The notes: generated by a model from the sequence alone, not told the origin. DNA of 8,569 bases from Chloroflexi bacterium RIFCSPLOWO2_02_FULL_71_16 (GCA_001795345.1 MGON01000016.1:1127-9695); one strand, 5' to 3'; positions 1 to 6,358 are shown, counted from the stretch's first letter. Program-made: numbers and translations.

Positions 1-744
1 CTGACCCCGACCCCGACCCCGACCCCGACCGCCGCAGGGTCGGTGTGGCGGCCGCCGGTCGGCACGACCTGGCAGTGGCAGTTGACCGACCTGCCCGTTG
101 ACCTCTCGGTCGACGCCGAGGTGTATGACATCGACGGCTTCGAGAACAAGGCCAGCGTCGTCCAGGCGCTGCACGCACGCGGGCGCAAGGCCATCTGCTA
201 CATCAACGCCGGCGGATGGGAGGACTGGCGACCCGACGCGGGGGACTTCCCGGGGGCGGTGATCGGCGAGCCTCTGGACGGATGGCCAGGCGAGAAGTGG
301 CTCGACATCCGCCGCCTCGACGTGCTCGCGCCGATAGTGGGAGCGCGTCTCGACATGTGCCGCGACAAGGGCTTCGACGCGGTGGAGCCCGACAATATCG
401 ATGGCTACGCCAACGACACCGGCTTTCCGCTGAACTACGCGGATCAGCTGCGATACAACACATGGCTGGCCGAGGCGGCTCACGCACGCGGGCTCTCCAT
501 CGGGCTGAAGAACGACCTCGATCAGGTCGCGGACCTGCTGCCGCTCTTCGATTGGGCGCTCAGCGAGGAGTGCTTCGCCTACGACGAGTGCGATCTGCTC
601 GTACCGTTCATCACCGCCGGGAAGGCCGTCCTCCACGTCGAGTACGAGCTGAGCACGCGGAAGTTCTGCGCCGAGGCCCGCCAGCTTGGCTTCAGCTCGA
701 TGCGCAAAGGCTGGGATCTCGACGCCTCTCGGGAAGTCTGCTAG
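1..744 (+). CDS. GH114-type glycosidase (endo-alpha-1,4-polygalactosaminidase-like), 5' end missing
   Basis: The reading frame is open from the first base, so the true start and any signal peptide lie left of the window; GTG at 43 is only the first visible start codon. The visible part opens with an alternating Thr-Pro linker, typical of a tether behind a signal peptide or lipobox. A compact barrel domain of about 220 residues follows. Counting from GTG 43, GH114-like landmarks are WQWQL (10-14), EVYDIDGF (26-33), CYINAGGWEDWR (52-63), GFDAVEPDNID (110-120) and SEECFAYDEC (174-183). By comparison with the family, the likely catalytic acids are D117 and E175. Six cysteines, including the last residue, would suit a disulfide-bonded extracellular enzyme. 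Known members cleave galactosamine-containing exopolysaccharides; the substrate here is inferred. It ends with TAG 12 bp before the stop of the convergent LysR gene, so it is not part of the sdh operon. Confidence 0.82.
   Translation: MTPTPTPTPTAAGSVWRPPVGTTWQWQLTDLPVDLSVDAEVYDIDGFENKASVVQALHARGRKAICYINAGGWEDWRPDAGDFPGAVIGEPLDGWPGEKWLDIRRLDVLAPIVGARLDMCRDKGFDAVEPDNIDGYANDTGFPLNYADQLRYNTWLAEAAHARGLSIGLKNDLDQVADLLPLFDWALSEECFAYDECDLLVPFITAGKAVLHVEYELSTRKFCAEARQLGFSSMRKGWDLDASREVC
3..30 (+). repeat. GACCCC hexanucleotide tandem repeat coding a Thr-Pro linker
   Basis: GACCCC is repeated about 4.7 times without a mismatch, in frame with the glycosidase, giving alternating Thr-Pro codons (ACC CCG). 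The array may extend left of the window. It is both a microsatellite and a flexible extracellular linker, so copy number can change in steps of two residues without a frameshift. Confidence 0.9.
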
Positions 745-756
745 CCGGCGGACCGA

Positions 757-1692
757 TCAGCCTTCCGGCGACGTGATGAGCTCGAGCCCGGCCGGCATGC
801 CGGCCAGCCACTCGCGACCGCGGACGAGCGTGGTGACGCTCTCCATGAGCTCGCTCGCGGCGCGCGACGGCCGCCGGTCCTTCCGGTGCGCGAACGCGAC
901 CGTGCGGCCGAGCGAAGGGCGTGAGATGCGCACGGCGTGGAGCGCTCCCCCGTGCGTGACCACCATGCTCGGCACGACCGCAACGCCGATGCCTGCCGCG
1001 GCCATGCGGAGCACTCCGTCCATCTCGCCGCCCTCGACCGCGAATCGCGGGTGGAAGCCCGCGGCGGCGCACGCCGCGAGCGTCGTCTCCCGCAGGTCAT
1101 AGCCCTCGCGGAACATGACGAGTGGCACGTCCCGCAGCTCCGAGATCGTGACGCTCGCGCGAGCCGCCAGCGGATGCTCGAGCGCGACGGCGACGACGAG
1201 CTCCTCGCGCAGGAGCGGCTCCGTGACGAGCGACCGGTGCCGCACCGGCAGGATCACGAGCGCGAGGTCGAGCGCGCCTTCGTCCAGCTCGCGCACGAGG
1301 TCGCGCGAGCCCGCCTCCTGGAGCTTGAGGTCGATGCCCGGATACGCGGCGCGGAAGCGCGCGAGCGCTGCGGGCAGGATGGCCGTCGTGAGGCTCGGCG
1401 TCGCACCGACGCTGAGGCGGCCGCGGCGCAGTCCCGCGAGCTCGTGCACCTCGTCGACGGCGGTGTCGAGGTCGGAGAGCACGCGCCGGGCCCAGGGGAG
1501 CAGCGTCTCGCCCGCGGGCGTGAGCGCGACGTTCCCGCGCATGCGGTGGAAGAGCACGGCTCCGAGCTCCTCCTCGAGCAGGCGGATCTGCTTCGAGATG
1601 GACGGCTGCGCGACCGCCAGGTCGCGCGCGGCTCGGGTGAAGTGGCGCTGCTCGGCCACGGCCACGAAGTAGCGGAGCTGATGGATCTCCAC
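757..1692 (-). CDS. LysR-family transcriptional regulator
   Basis: A 311-residue protein of normal LysR length. Residues 1-60 form the winged helix-turn-helix: MEIHQLRYFVAVAEQRHFTR, then AVAQPSISKQIRLLEEELG (26-44) as the recognition region and LTPAGETLL closing the domain. A linker helix (about 65-90) leads to a two-lobed effector-binding domain beginning GRLSVGATPS (91-100). The start is GTG (1692-1690). No strong Shine-Dalgarno sequence precedes it and no other start lies immediately upstream in frame. It is divergent from the sdhC-sdhA-sdhB operon across 83 bp that contain a perfect LysR-type inverted repeat, the classic arrangement for autoregulation plus control of the neighbour. The effector is unknown; a dicarboxylate would suit the context but is only a guess. 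Confidence 0.95.
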   Translation of the reverse strand: MEIHQLRYFVAVAEQRHFTRAARDLAVAQPSISKQIRLLEEELGAVLFHRMRGNVALTPAGETLLPWARRVLSDLDTAVDEVHELAGLRRGRLSVGATPSLTTAILPAALARFRAAYPGIDLKLQEAGSRDLVRELDEGALDLALVILPVRHRSLVTEPLLREELVVAVALEHPLAARASVTISELRDVPLVMFREGYDLRETTLAACAAAGFHPRFAVEGGEMDGVLRMAAAGIGVAVVPSMVVTHGGALHAVRISRPSLGRTVAFAHRKDRRPSRAASELMESVTTLVRGREWLAGMPAGLELITSPEG

Positions 1693-1703
1693 CTCGCCCG
1701 AGC

Positions 1704-1718
1704 ATAGCCTGCGGCTAT
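1704..1718. promoter_or_regulatory. LysR-type operator palindrome (T-N11-A)
   Basis: ATAGCC-TGC-GGCTAT is a perfect 6-3-6 inverted repeat that contains the T-N11-A core of LysR-family boxes (T at 1705, A at 1717). It lies 12 bp upstream of the LysR start and about 58 bp upstream of the sdhC start. On the minus strand it overlaps a possible -10 element (TATGCT, 1706-1701), so occupancy would be expected to block the regulator's own promoter. Binding is inferred from sequence and position only. Confidence 0.65.
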
Positions 1719-1740
1719 CAAGTCGAGCACGTCCATATCT

Positions 1741-1769
1741 TTGCCTTCTGGCCGGAGCCTGCCTACCGT
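1741..1769 (+). promoter_or_regulatory. Candidate promoter for a leaderless sdhC transcript
   Basis: TTGCCT (1741-1746) and TACCGT (1764-1769) resemble -35 and -10 (TANNNT) hexamers with a 17-bp spacer. If GTG at 1776 is +1, the TACCGT element occupies exactly -12 to -7. The sdhC start also lacks a Shine-Dalgarno sequence, which fits leaderless transcription. The hexamers match consensus only partly. Confidence 0.4.
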
Positions 1770-1775
1770 GGGGCC

Positions 1776-2564
1776 GTGGCGGCGACGGCGGCCCCCCTCC
1801 GGCAGCGCGTCCTGCGCCGTGACATCTGGTGGCTCGAGCCGGCGGCCCTGGCCGTCCTCTTCGCGGTCTTCGTCGTCTACTCCGCCGTCGTCGGCGTCGC
1901 GAACGAGCACTACTACTACGGGCCGTACCTCTCGCCGTTCTACTCGCCCTGCATCACGGCCAACTGCGCGCACTTCACGTTCGGCGTACCGATCATCGGC
2001 GAGTGGTGGAACCTCGCTCCGGCCATCTGGATCGTGGCCTTCCCGCTCGCGTTCCGCGCCACCTGCTACTACTACCGCAAGGCCTACTACCGCTCGTACT
2101 TCTGGTCCCCGGCCGCCTGCTCCGTGCCCGACGCGCGCGCGAAGTACGGCGGCGAGACGAAGTTCCCGTTCGTCATGCAGAACATCCACCGCTACACGTG
2201 GTACCCGGCGGTCGCCCTGGTCTTCATCCTGTCGTACGACGTCATCCTCGCGTTCCGCTTCCCGACGGCGTCCGGCGGCGCCGCCTTCGGGATCGGCCTC
2301 GGGACCCTGCTCATGCTGGCGAACGTCGTGCTCATCGGGCTCTACACGTTCTCCTGCCATGCCTGCCGCTACCTCTTCGGCGGACGGCACGACCGCTTCC
2401 ACACCCGTCCGCTCGCGTACCGGCTGTGGTCGCTCATCTCCGTCCTGAACGGACGTCATGGCCAGTACGCGATCCTCAGCCTCATCAGCGTGGGGCTCAC
2501 CGATCTCTACATCCGCCTGCTGTCGATGGGCGTGATCCCGTTCGATCCGCGGATCGTCTTTTGA
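1776..2564 (+). CDS. sdhC: Complex II membrane anchor, Sdh1/type F-like SdhC with Cys/His clusters
   Basis: A 262-residue polytopic membrane protein that anchors the SdhA/SdhB dimer and exchanges electrons with quinone. Five hydrophobic segments are visible: about 21-42, 78-95, 140-160, 171-192 and 228-250. It is much longer than the four-helix SdhC or SdhD of E. coli and resembles the single fused-length anchor of mycobacterial Sdh1. Notable residues are C59, C64 and H66 in SPCITANCAHF, C97 in RATCYYYRKAYYR, H138, then C194, H195 and C197 in FSCHACRY, with H205 and H209 close behind. The mycobacterial Sdh1 anchor is reported to hold a Rieske-type [2Fe-2S] cluster inside the membrane; these two groups are the candidate ligands here, but which residues bind is inferred. 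The start is GTG 1776, without a Shine-Dalgarno sequence. It is first in the operon, 82 bp before sdhA. Confidence 0.85.
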   Translation: MAATAAPLRQRVLRRDIWWLEPAALAVLFAVFVVYSAVVGVANEHYYYGPYLSPFYSPCITANCAHFTFGVPIIGEWWNLAPAIWIVAFPLAFRATCYYYRKAYYRSYFWSPAACSVPDARAKYGGETKFPFVMQNIHRYTWYPAVALVFILSYDVILAFRFPTASGGAAFGIGLGTLLMLANVVLIGLYTFSCHACRYLFGGRHDRFHTRPLAYRLWSLISVLNGRHGQYAILSLISVGLTDLYIRLLSMGVIPFDPRIVF

Positions 2565-2575
2565 TCCCTACCTTC

Positions 2576-2598
2576 GGGCTCTCGCTTCGCTCAAGCCC
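2576..2598 (+). repeat. Imperfect inverted repeat in the sdhC-sdhA spacer
   Basis: GGGCT (2576-2580) pairs with AGCCC (2594-2598) around a 13-nt loop just after the sdhC stop. The stem is short and there is no T run, so it is not a convincing intrinsic terminator. It could be an mRNA processing or stability element, or simply part of a REP-like spacer. Confidence 0.3.
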
Positions 2599-2618
2599 TC
2601 GGCGGGGGTCCACCGGAC

Positions 2619-2646
2619 GCTCGCTCGCGGCGGAGCCGCTCGCTCG
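2619..2646 (+). repeat. Direct repeat flanking a small hairpin, abutting the sdhA start
   Basis: GCTCGCTCG occurs at 2619-2627 and again at 2638-2646, ending directly before the TTG start of sdhA. Between and partly within the copies lies a perfect hairpin, GCGGC-GGA-GCCGC (2627-2639). This structured, GC-only spacer occupies the place where a ribosome binding site should be. It looks like a REP-type intergenic element, but I see no second copy in the window. Confidence 0.5.
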
Positions 2647-4491
2647 TTGAGCGCTAACTACACGTTCGACGTCGTCGTGATCGGCGCGGGCGGCGCCGGC
2701 ATCCGGGCGGCCATCGAGGCCCACCTGCAGGGCGCCCGGACGGCGCTCGTCTGCAAGTCGCTCTTCGGGAAGGCGCACACGGTCATGGCCGAGGGCGGCA
2801 TCGCGGCGGCGCTGCGGAACGTGTGGAAGGAGGACGGCTGGGACGTCCACTTCCGCGACACCATGCGCGGCGGCAAGCTCCTGAGCAACTGGCGCATGGC
2901 GCAGCTCCACGCGCAGGAGGCACCGGACCGCGTCCTCGAGCTCGAGGAATGGGGCGCGATGTTCGACCGCACGGCCGACGGGCTGATCCTCCAGCGCGAC
3001 TTCGGCGGTCACCGCTACGCGCGCCTGGCGCACGTCGGCGACCGCACGGGGCTCGAGATGATCCGCACGCTGCAGCAGAAGGCGGTCGCGCTCGGGATCG
3101 AGGTGCTCATGGAGTGCACGATCCAGCGGCTGCTCGTTGACGACGGGCGCGTCGCCGGCTGCGTCGGCTACTGGCGCCAGACGGGCGAGACGGTGACGCT
3201 CCGCGCCAAGGCGGTCGTCCTCGCGACCGGCGGCCTGGGGAAGGCCTGGCGCATCACGTCGAACTCCTGGGAGTACACGGGCGACGGGATGGCCATGGCC
3301 CTGGAAGCCGGCGCCGACCTGATCGACATGGAGTTCGTGCAGTTCCACCCCACGGGCATGGTGTGGCCGCCGAGCGTGCGCGGGATCCTCGTGACCGAGG
3401 GCGTGCGCGGCGACGGCGGCACGCTCCGGAACAGCACCGGCGAGCGCTTCATGTTCCGGTACATCCCGGAGTTCTTCCGCGCCGAAACGGCCGACACCGA
3501 GGCCGAGGCCGACGCGTGGTACGAGGACAAGAAGAACCGGCGCACGCCCGACCTGCTTCCGCGCGACGAGGTCGCGCGCGCCATCCACGCAGAGGTGAGG
3601 GCGGGGCGGGGAAGCCCCCACGGCGGGGTCTTCCTCGACATCGCCTCGCGCCGCCCGGCCGAATACATCAAGAGGCGGCTGCCCTCGATGTACCACCAGT
3701 TCAAGGAGCTGGCGGACATCGACATCACCAAGGACGCGATGGAGGTGGGTCCGACCTGCCACTACGCCATGGGCGGCATCCGGGTCGATGCCGACACCGC
3801 GGCCACGACGCTCGAAGGCCTTTACGCCGCCGGCGAGGTCGCCGCGGGACTGCACGGCGCCAACCGCCTCGGCGGGAACTCCCTCTCCGACCTGCTCGTG
3901 TTCGGCCGGCGCGCCGGGCTGTACGCGGCCGAGTACGCGAAGGGCCGGCCCAAGCAGGCCGCCGTCGACCGCGCCGCCGTCGAGGCGGCGTCACGCCGTC
4001 TCGCCGAGCCGCTCGAACGCAAGACCGGGGAGGACCCGTACGCGATCCACGCCGATCTCCAGGAGGTCATGCACACGCTCGTCGGGATCATCCGCACCCA
4101 GGCCGATCTCGACGAGGCGCTCATCCGCATCGCGGCTCTTCGCGAGCGGCAGACCCGTGTCGCCGCATGGGGGAACCGGCGGTACAACCCCGGCTGGAAC
4201 CTCTCCCTCGATCTCGAGGCCATGCTCACGGTCTCCGAGGCGGTCGCCAGGTCCGCCGCGATGCGCACCGAGAGCCGCGGCGGCCACACGCGCGACGACT
4301 TCCCGAAGCCGGATCCCGAGTGGGCCAAGGTGAACGTCGTGACCCGCAAGCGCGACGGGCGGCTCGAGCTGGCGAAGGAGCCGCTCTCCGAGATGCCCCC
4401 GGAGCTCAGGGACCTCGTCGGCGAGCAGGCCAAGCCGCACGCGGAGTCGACGGACATGGAGGCGACCGTGCCTGCCGGGAAGCCCGTATGA
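2647..4491 (+). CDS. sdhA: Succinate dehydrogenase/fumarate reductase flavoprotein subunit
   Basis: A 614-residue catalytic subunit that interconverts succinate and fumarate on the inner face of the membrane. The N-terminal dinucleotide fold is VVVIGAGGAGIRAAIEA (9-25). H44 in GKAHTVMAEGG is the expected site of covalent FAD attachment. Active-site signatures are HPTGM (234-238), GILVTEGVRGDGG (246-258), LPRDEVARAI with the proton-relay arginine R306, HYAMGGI (372-378) and ANRLGGNSLSD with R407. The C-terminal helical domain (about 440-560) includes TESRGGHTRDDFP. The start is TTG 2647: no ATG or GTG lies in frame in the spacer upstream, and the residues just before the FAD motif have the usual length. 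No Shine-Dalgarno sequence is visible. Its last codons overlap the sdhB start by 4 bp (ATGA). The direction of the reaction in the cell cannot be read from sequence; succinate oxidation is the default. Confidence 0.97.
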   Translation: MSANYTFDVVVIGAGGAGIRAAIEAHLQGARTALVCKSLFGKAHTVMAEGGIAAALRNVWKEDGWDVHFRDTMRGGKLLSNWRMAQLHAQEAPDRVLELEEWGAMFDRTADGLILQRDFGGHRYARLAHVGDRTGLEMIRTLQQKAVALGIEVLMECTIQRLLVDDGRVAGCVGYWRQTGETVTLRAKAVVLATGGLGKAWRITSNSWEYTGDGMAMALEAGADLIDMEFVQFHPTGMVWPPSVRGILVTEGVRGDGGTLRNSTGERFMFRYIPEFFRAETADTEAEADAWYEDKKNRRTPDLLPRDEVARAIHAEVRAGRGSPHGGVFLDIASRRPAEYIKRRLPSMYHQFKELADIDITKDAMEVGPTCHYAMGGIRVDADTAATTLEGLYAAGEVAAGLHGANRLGGNSLSDLLVFGRRAGLYAAEYAKGRPKQAAVDRAAVEAASRRLAEPLERKTGEDPYAIHADLQEVMHTLVGIIRTQADLDEALIRIAALRERQTRVAAWGNRRYNPGWNLSLDLEAMLTVSEAVARSAAMRTESRGGHTRDDFPKPDPEWAKVNVVTRKRDGRLELAKEPLSEMPPELRDLVGEQAKPHAESTDMEATVPAGKPV

Positions 4492-5312
4492 CGGCGCGGA
4501 GCGGGTCCAACGGCGGCGCGCGCGACGTGACCGTCCGGGTCTGGCGCGGCGAGGACCGCGCGAGCGGCGGCTTCGTCCAGTACGACGTTCCGGCCGATCC
4601 AGGAATGGTCGTGCTCGACGTCATGTTCCGCGTCCAGGCGCTCCGCGCCCCCGACCTCGCGGTGCGCTGGAACTGCAAGGCCGGCAAGTGCGGCTCGTGC
4701 AGTGCCGAGATCAACGGGCGTCCGAAGCTCATGTGCATGACGCGCGTCTCGAGCCTCCCGGAGGGGGAGCCCATCACCATCGCGCCGATGGCGACCTTCC
4801 CCGTCATCAAGGACCTCGTGACGGACGTGTCCTACAACTACGAGAAGGCGAAGACCATCCCGGCGTTCAGGCCCGCTCCCCTGGAGCCCGACGGCACGCG
4901 GCGCATGTACCAGGAGGAGGTCGACCGGGTCCAGGAGTTCCGCAAGTGCATCGAGTGCTTCATGTGCCAGAACGTCTGCCACGTCATCCGCGACCACGAG
5001 GAGAACAAGGAGGCGTTCTCGGGGCCGCGCTTCTTCGTGCGCCTGGCCGAGCTCGAGATGCACCCCCTCGACACGCACGACCGCATCGAGCTCACCCGCG
5101 CCAAGCACGGCCTGGGCTTCTGCAACATCACCAAGTGCTGCACCGAGGTCTGTCCCGAGTCGATCCACATCACCGACAACGCGATCATCCCGCTCAAGGA
5201 GCGCGTGGTGACCGAGTTCTACGACCCGCTCGCCTGGGCCAAGCGCCGCCTGTTCGGGCAGCGGCCCAGGCAGCTAGGGGAGAAGGAGCCGGCGGCGCCG
5301 TCGGACCGCTGA
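4488..5312 (+). CDS. sdhB: Succinate dehydrogenase/fumarate reductase iron-sulfur subunit
   Basis: A 274-residue electron-transfer subunit linking SdhA to the membrane anchor. The plant-type ferredoxin domain supplies the [2Fe-2S] ligands C63, C68 and C71 (NCKAGKCGSC) and C83. The C-terminal domain has C154, C157, C160 and C164 (CIECFMCQNVC), then C212, C218 and C222 in CNITKCCTEVCP. By alignment with E. coli SdhB, C154, C157, C160 and C222 bind [4Fe-4S], and C164, C212 and C218 bind [3Fe-4S]. C217 is an extra cysteine next to a ligand. The start is ATG 4488, overlapping the sdhA stop as ATGA, a typical translational-coupling junction. The same frame stays open far upstream inside sdhA, but that part is an arginine-rich out-of-frame reading of sdhA and is not counted. 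The basic tail (WAKRRLFGQRPRQ) is unexceptional. Confidence 0.97.
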   Translation: MTARSGSNGGARDVTVRVWRGEDRASGGFVQYDVPADPGMVVLDVMFRVQALRAPDLAVRWNCKAGKCGSCSAEINGRPKLMCMTRVSSLPEGEPITIAPMATFPVIKDLVTDVSYNYEKAKTIPAFRPAPLEPDGTRRMYQEEVDRVQEFRKCIECFMCQNVCHVIRDHEENKEAFSGPRFFVRLAELEMHPLDTHDRIELTRAKHGLGFCNITKCCTEVCPESIHITDNAIIPLKERVVTEFYDPLAWAKRRLFGQRPRQLGEKEPAAPSDR

Positions 5313-5337
5313 GCGCGCGCGACCGAGCGGCGGCCCC

Positions 5338-5508
5338 GTGAGCGGCCGCGTCGTGTTCATGGCCGTCGCGGGCACCGTTCTCGCCCTCTTCCTGTTCCTG
5401 GTCGTGATCCAGCCGGCCGTCGCGCGCGGCGGCTGGGCCGAGCTGGCCCTGGTGGCCGCGATCTTCCTGGCGGTGCTCGGCCTGGAGCGCTGGCTGCGCA
5501 CCCGCTGA
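5338..5508 (+). CDS. Small two-helix membrane protein behind sdhB
   Basis: A 56-residue ORF from GTG 5338 to TGA 5506-5508. It has two hydrophobic helices, about residues 5-25 (rich in V, A, L and F) and 33-49, joined by a short turn near QPAVARGG. It ends in a basic tail ERWLRTR, so both ends may face the cytoplasm. It starts 25 bp after the sdhB stop on the same strand and fits an operon member. I do not recognise the family. It could be a small accessory subunit of complex II, comparable in idea to the small SdhF of mycobacterial Sdh2, an assembly factor, or an unrelated membrane peptide. There is no clear Shine-Dalgarno sequence; ATG at codon 8 is a possible alternative start. The well-formed helix-turn-helix hydropathy supports coding. 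Confidence 0.6.
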   Translation: MSGRVVFMAVAGTVLALFLFLVVIQPAVARGGWAELALVAAIFLAVLGLERWLRTR

Positions 5509-5526
5509 CGGCGCAGCCCGTAGGTG

Positions 5527-5542
5527 GCGGCGGCGACGCCGC
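5527..5542 (+). repeat. Perfect hairpin with GNRA-type loop
   Basis: GCGGCG-GCGA-CGCCGC is a 6-bp all-GC stem closed by a GCGA tetraloop (GNRA class). It lies 18 bp after the small membrane ORF and 18 bp before the next gene. There is no T run, so as a terminator for the sdh operon it would be non-canonical. It could instead sit in the 5' leader of the next gene, or be chance in GC-rich DNA. Confidence 0.35.
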
Positions 5543-5560
5543 TGGGATACACCGTGCCGT

Positions 5561-6349
5561 GTGCCCACCCTGGCCGACCTCCGCGCCGAGCGCATCCGGC
5601 TCTGCCGGCTGACGGCGGACCGCGCTCTCGAGAGCGTGGACGACGCCGAGGCGTTCCTCCATGACCGCCGGATGCTCACTTTGGTGGCGGACTCGTCCCT
5701 CCCGAGCCTCTTCGGCGCGACCCATGAGGAGCCGTACGCCGCGGTGAAAGCGGGCTTCGGCTCCTGGCCGAAGACCAAGTGGCGCTGGGGCGGCGAGCTC
5801 GCGGGCCGCACCGGGGTCCTCACGGCGAAGATCCACCGCGGGAAGCTCGTGTTCCTGTCCCGCGAGGCCGCCTCCATCGCGGACCCGCTCTGCCGCGAGT
5901 CCCTCGCGCGCGCGGCGGACGGCGAGCTCGGCCCCGAGGCGGCGACCATCGTCAGCCACCTCGCGGCGGCCGGCCCATCGAGCGTCGACGACCTCAAGAC
6001 GGAGCTCGGCCTCGACGCCAAGACGCTGCGCTCGGCGCGCGAGAAGCTCGAGTCTTCGGGCGCGGTCGTCTCGAAGGGAACGGTGGTGCCCGCGGCGATC
6101 GAGCCGGGGCACAAGCATTCGAGCACCCTCGCGCGCTGGGATCAGGCCTTCACGCAGCGCCGCAAGGGCTCCGCCGCGGCGTCGCTCGACGAGCTGGTGG
6201 TGCTCGGGGTCCGCGCGACCGTCGTCACGCACCAGGAGGAGATCCGGACCTGGTTCCACTGGCCGGTGACCTCGGGCGCCATCGAGGGTCTGGTGCGCTC
6301 CGGACGCCTCTCGCGTCCCGCTCCCGGCTGGGTCGCGGCGCCGCAGTGA
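5561..6349 (+). CDS. AlkZ-related winged-helix protein
   Basis: A 262-residue soluble protein without a signal peptide or membrane segment. The pattern resembles the family annotated as AlkZ-related: a leading region with FLHDRRMLTLVADSSLPSLF (32-51), a tryptophan-rich stretch SWPKTKWRWGGEL (68-80), the segment GVLTAKIHRGKLVFLS (85-100), then a winged helix-turn-helix at about 123-178 (GPEAATIVSHLAAAGPSSVD, then DAKTLRSAREKLESSGAVV), and ARWDQAF (191-197). AlkZ (YcaQ) is a DNA glycosylase acting on crosslinks and bulky alkylated bases through a QxQ motif; no QxQ is present here, so glycosylase activity should not be assumed. A second small helical domain fills about 205-260. GTG 5561 is the chosen start, with no strong Shine-Dalgarno sequence. 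It converges on the dehydrogenase gene with 9 bp between stops. Family assignment is from memory of the pattern and is moderate. Confidence 0.55.
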   Translation: MPTLADLRAERIRLCRLTADRALESVDDAEAFLHDRRMLTLVADSSLPSLFGATHEEPYAAVKAGFGSWPKTKWRWGGELAGRTGVLTAKIHRGKLVFLSREAASIADPLCRESLARAADGELGPEAATIVSHLAAAGPSSVDDLKTELGLDAKTLRSAREKLESSGAVVSKGTVVPAAIEPGHKHSSTLARWDQAFTQRRKGSAAASLDELVVLGVRATVVTHQEEIRTWFHWPVTSGAIEGLVRSGRLSRPAPGWVAAPQ

Positions 6350-6358
6350 CGTGACGCG

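Noticed and set aside
744..769. GCCGG...CCGGC inverted repeat between the convergent glycosidase and LysR genes as a terminator
   Set aside because: Five base pairs with a 16-nt loop, partly inside the LysR coding end and with no T run, is too weak in DNA of this composition.
2497..3855. Long minus-strand open frame antisense to sdhA
   Set aside because: The protein is a biased mix of Arg, Ala, Gly, Val and His without a domain; the plus strand carries an unmistakable SdhA. Such frames are expected by chance opposite high-GC genes.
3363..4487. Upstream extension of the sdhB frame inside sdhA
   Set aside because: The extension is Arg/Pro-rich noise; family length and the ATGA overlap put the SdhB start at 4488.
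3822..5168. Long minus-strand open frame antisense to sdhA and sdhB
   Set aside because: It is a low-information mirror of SdhA/SdhB codons with no recognisable motif.
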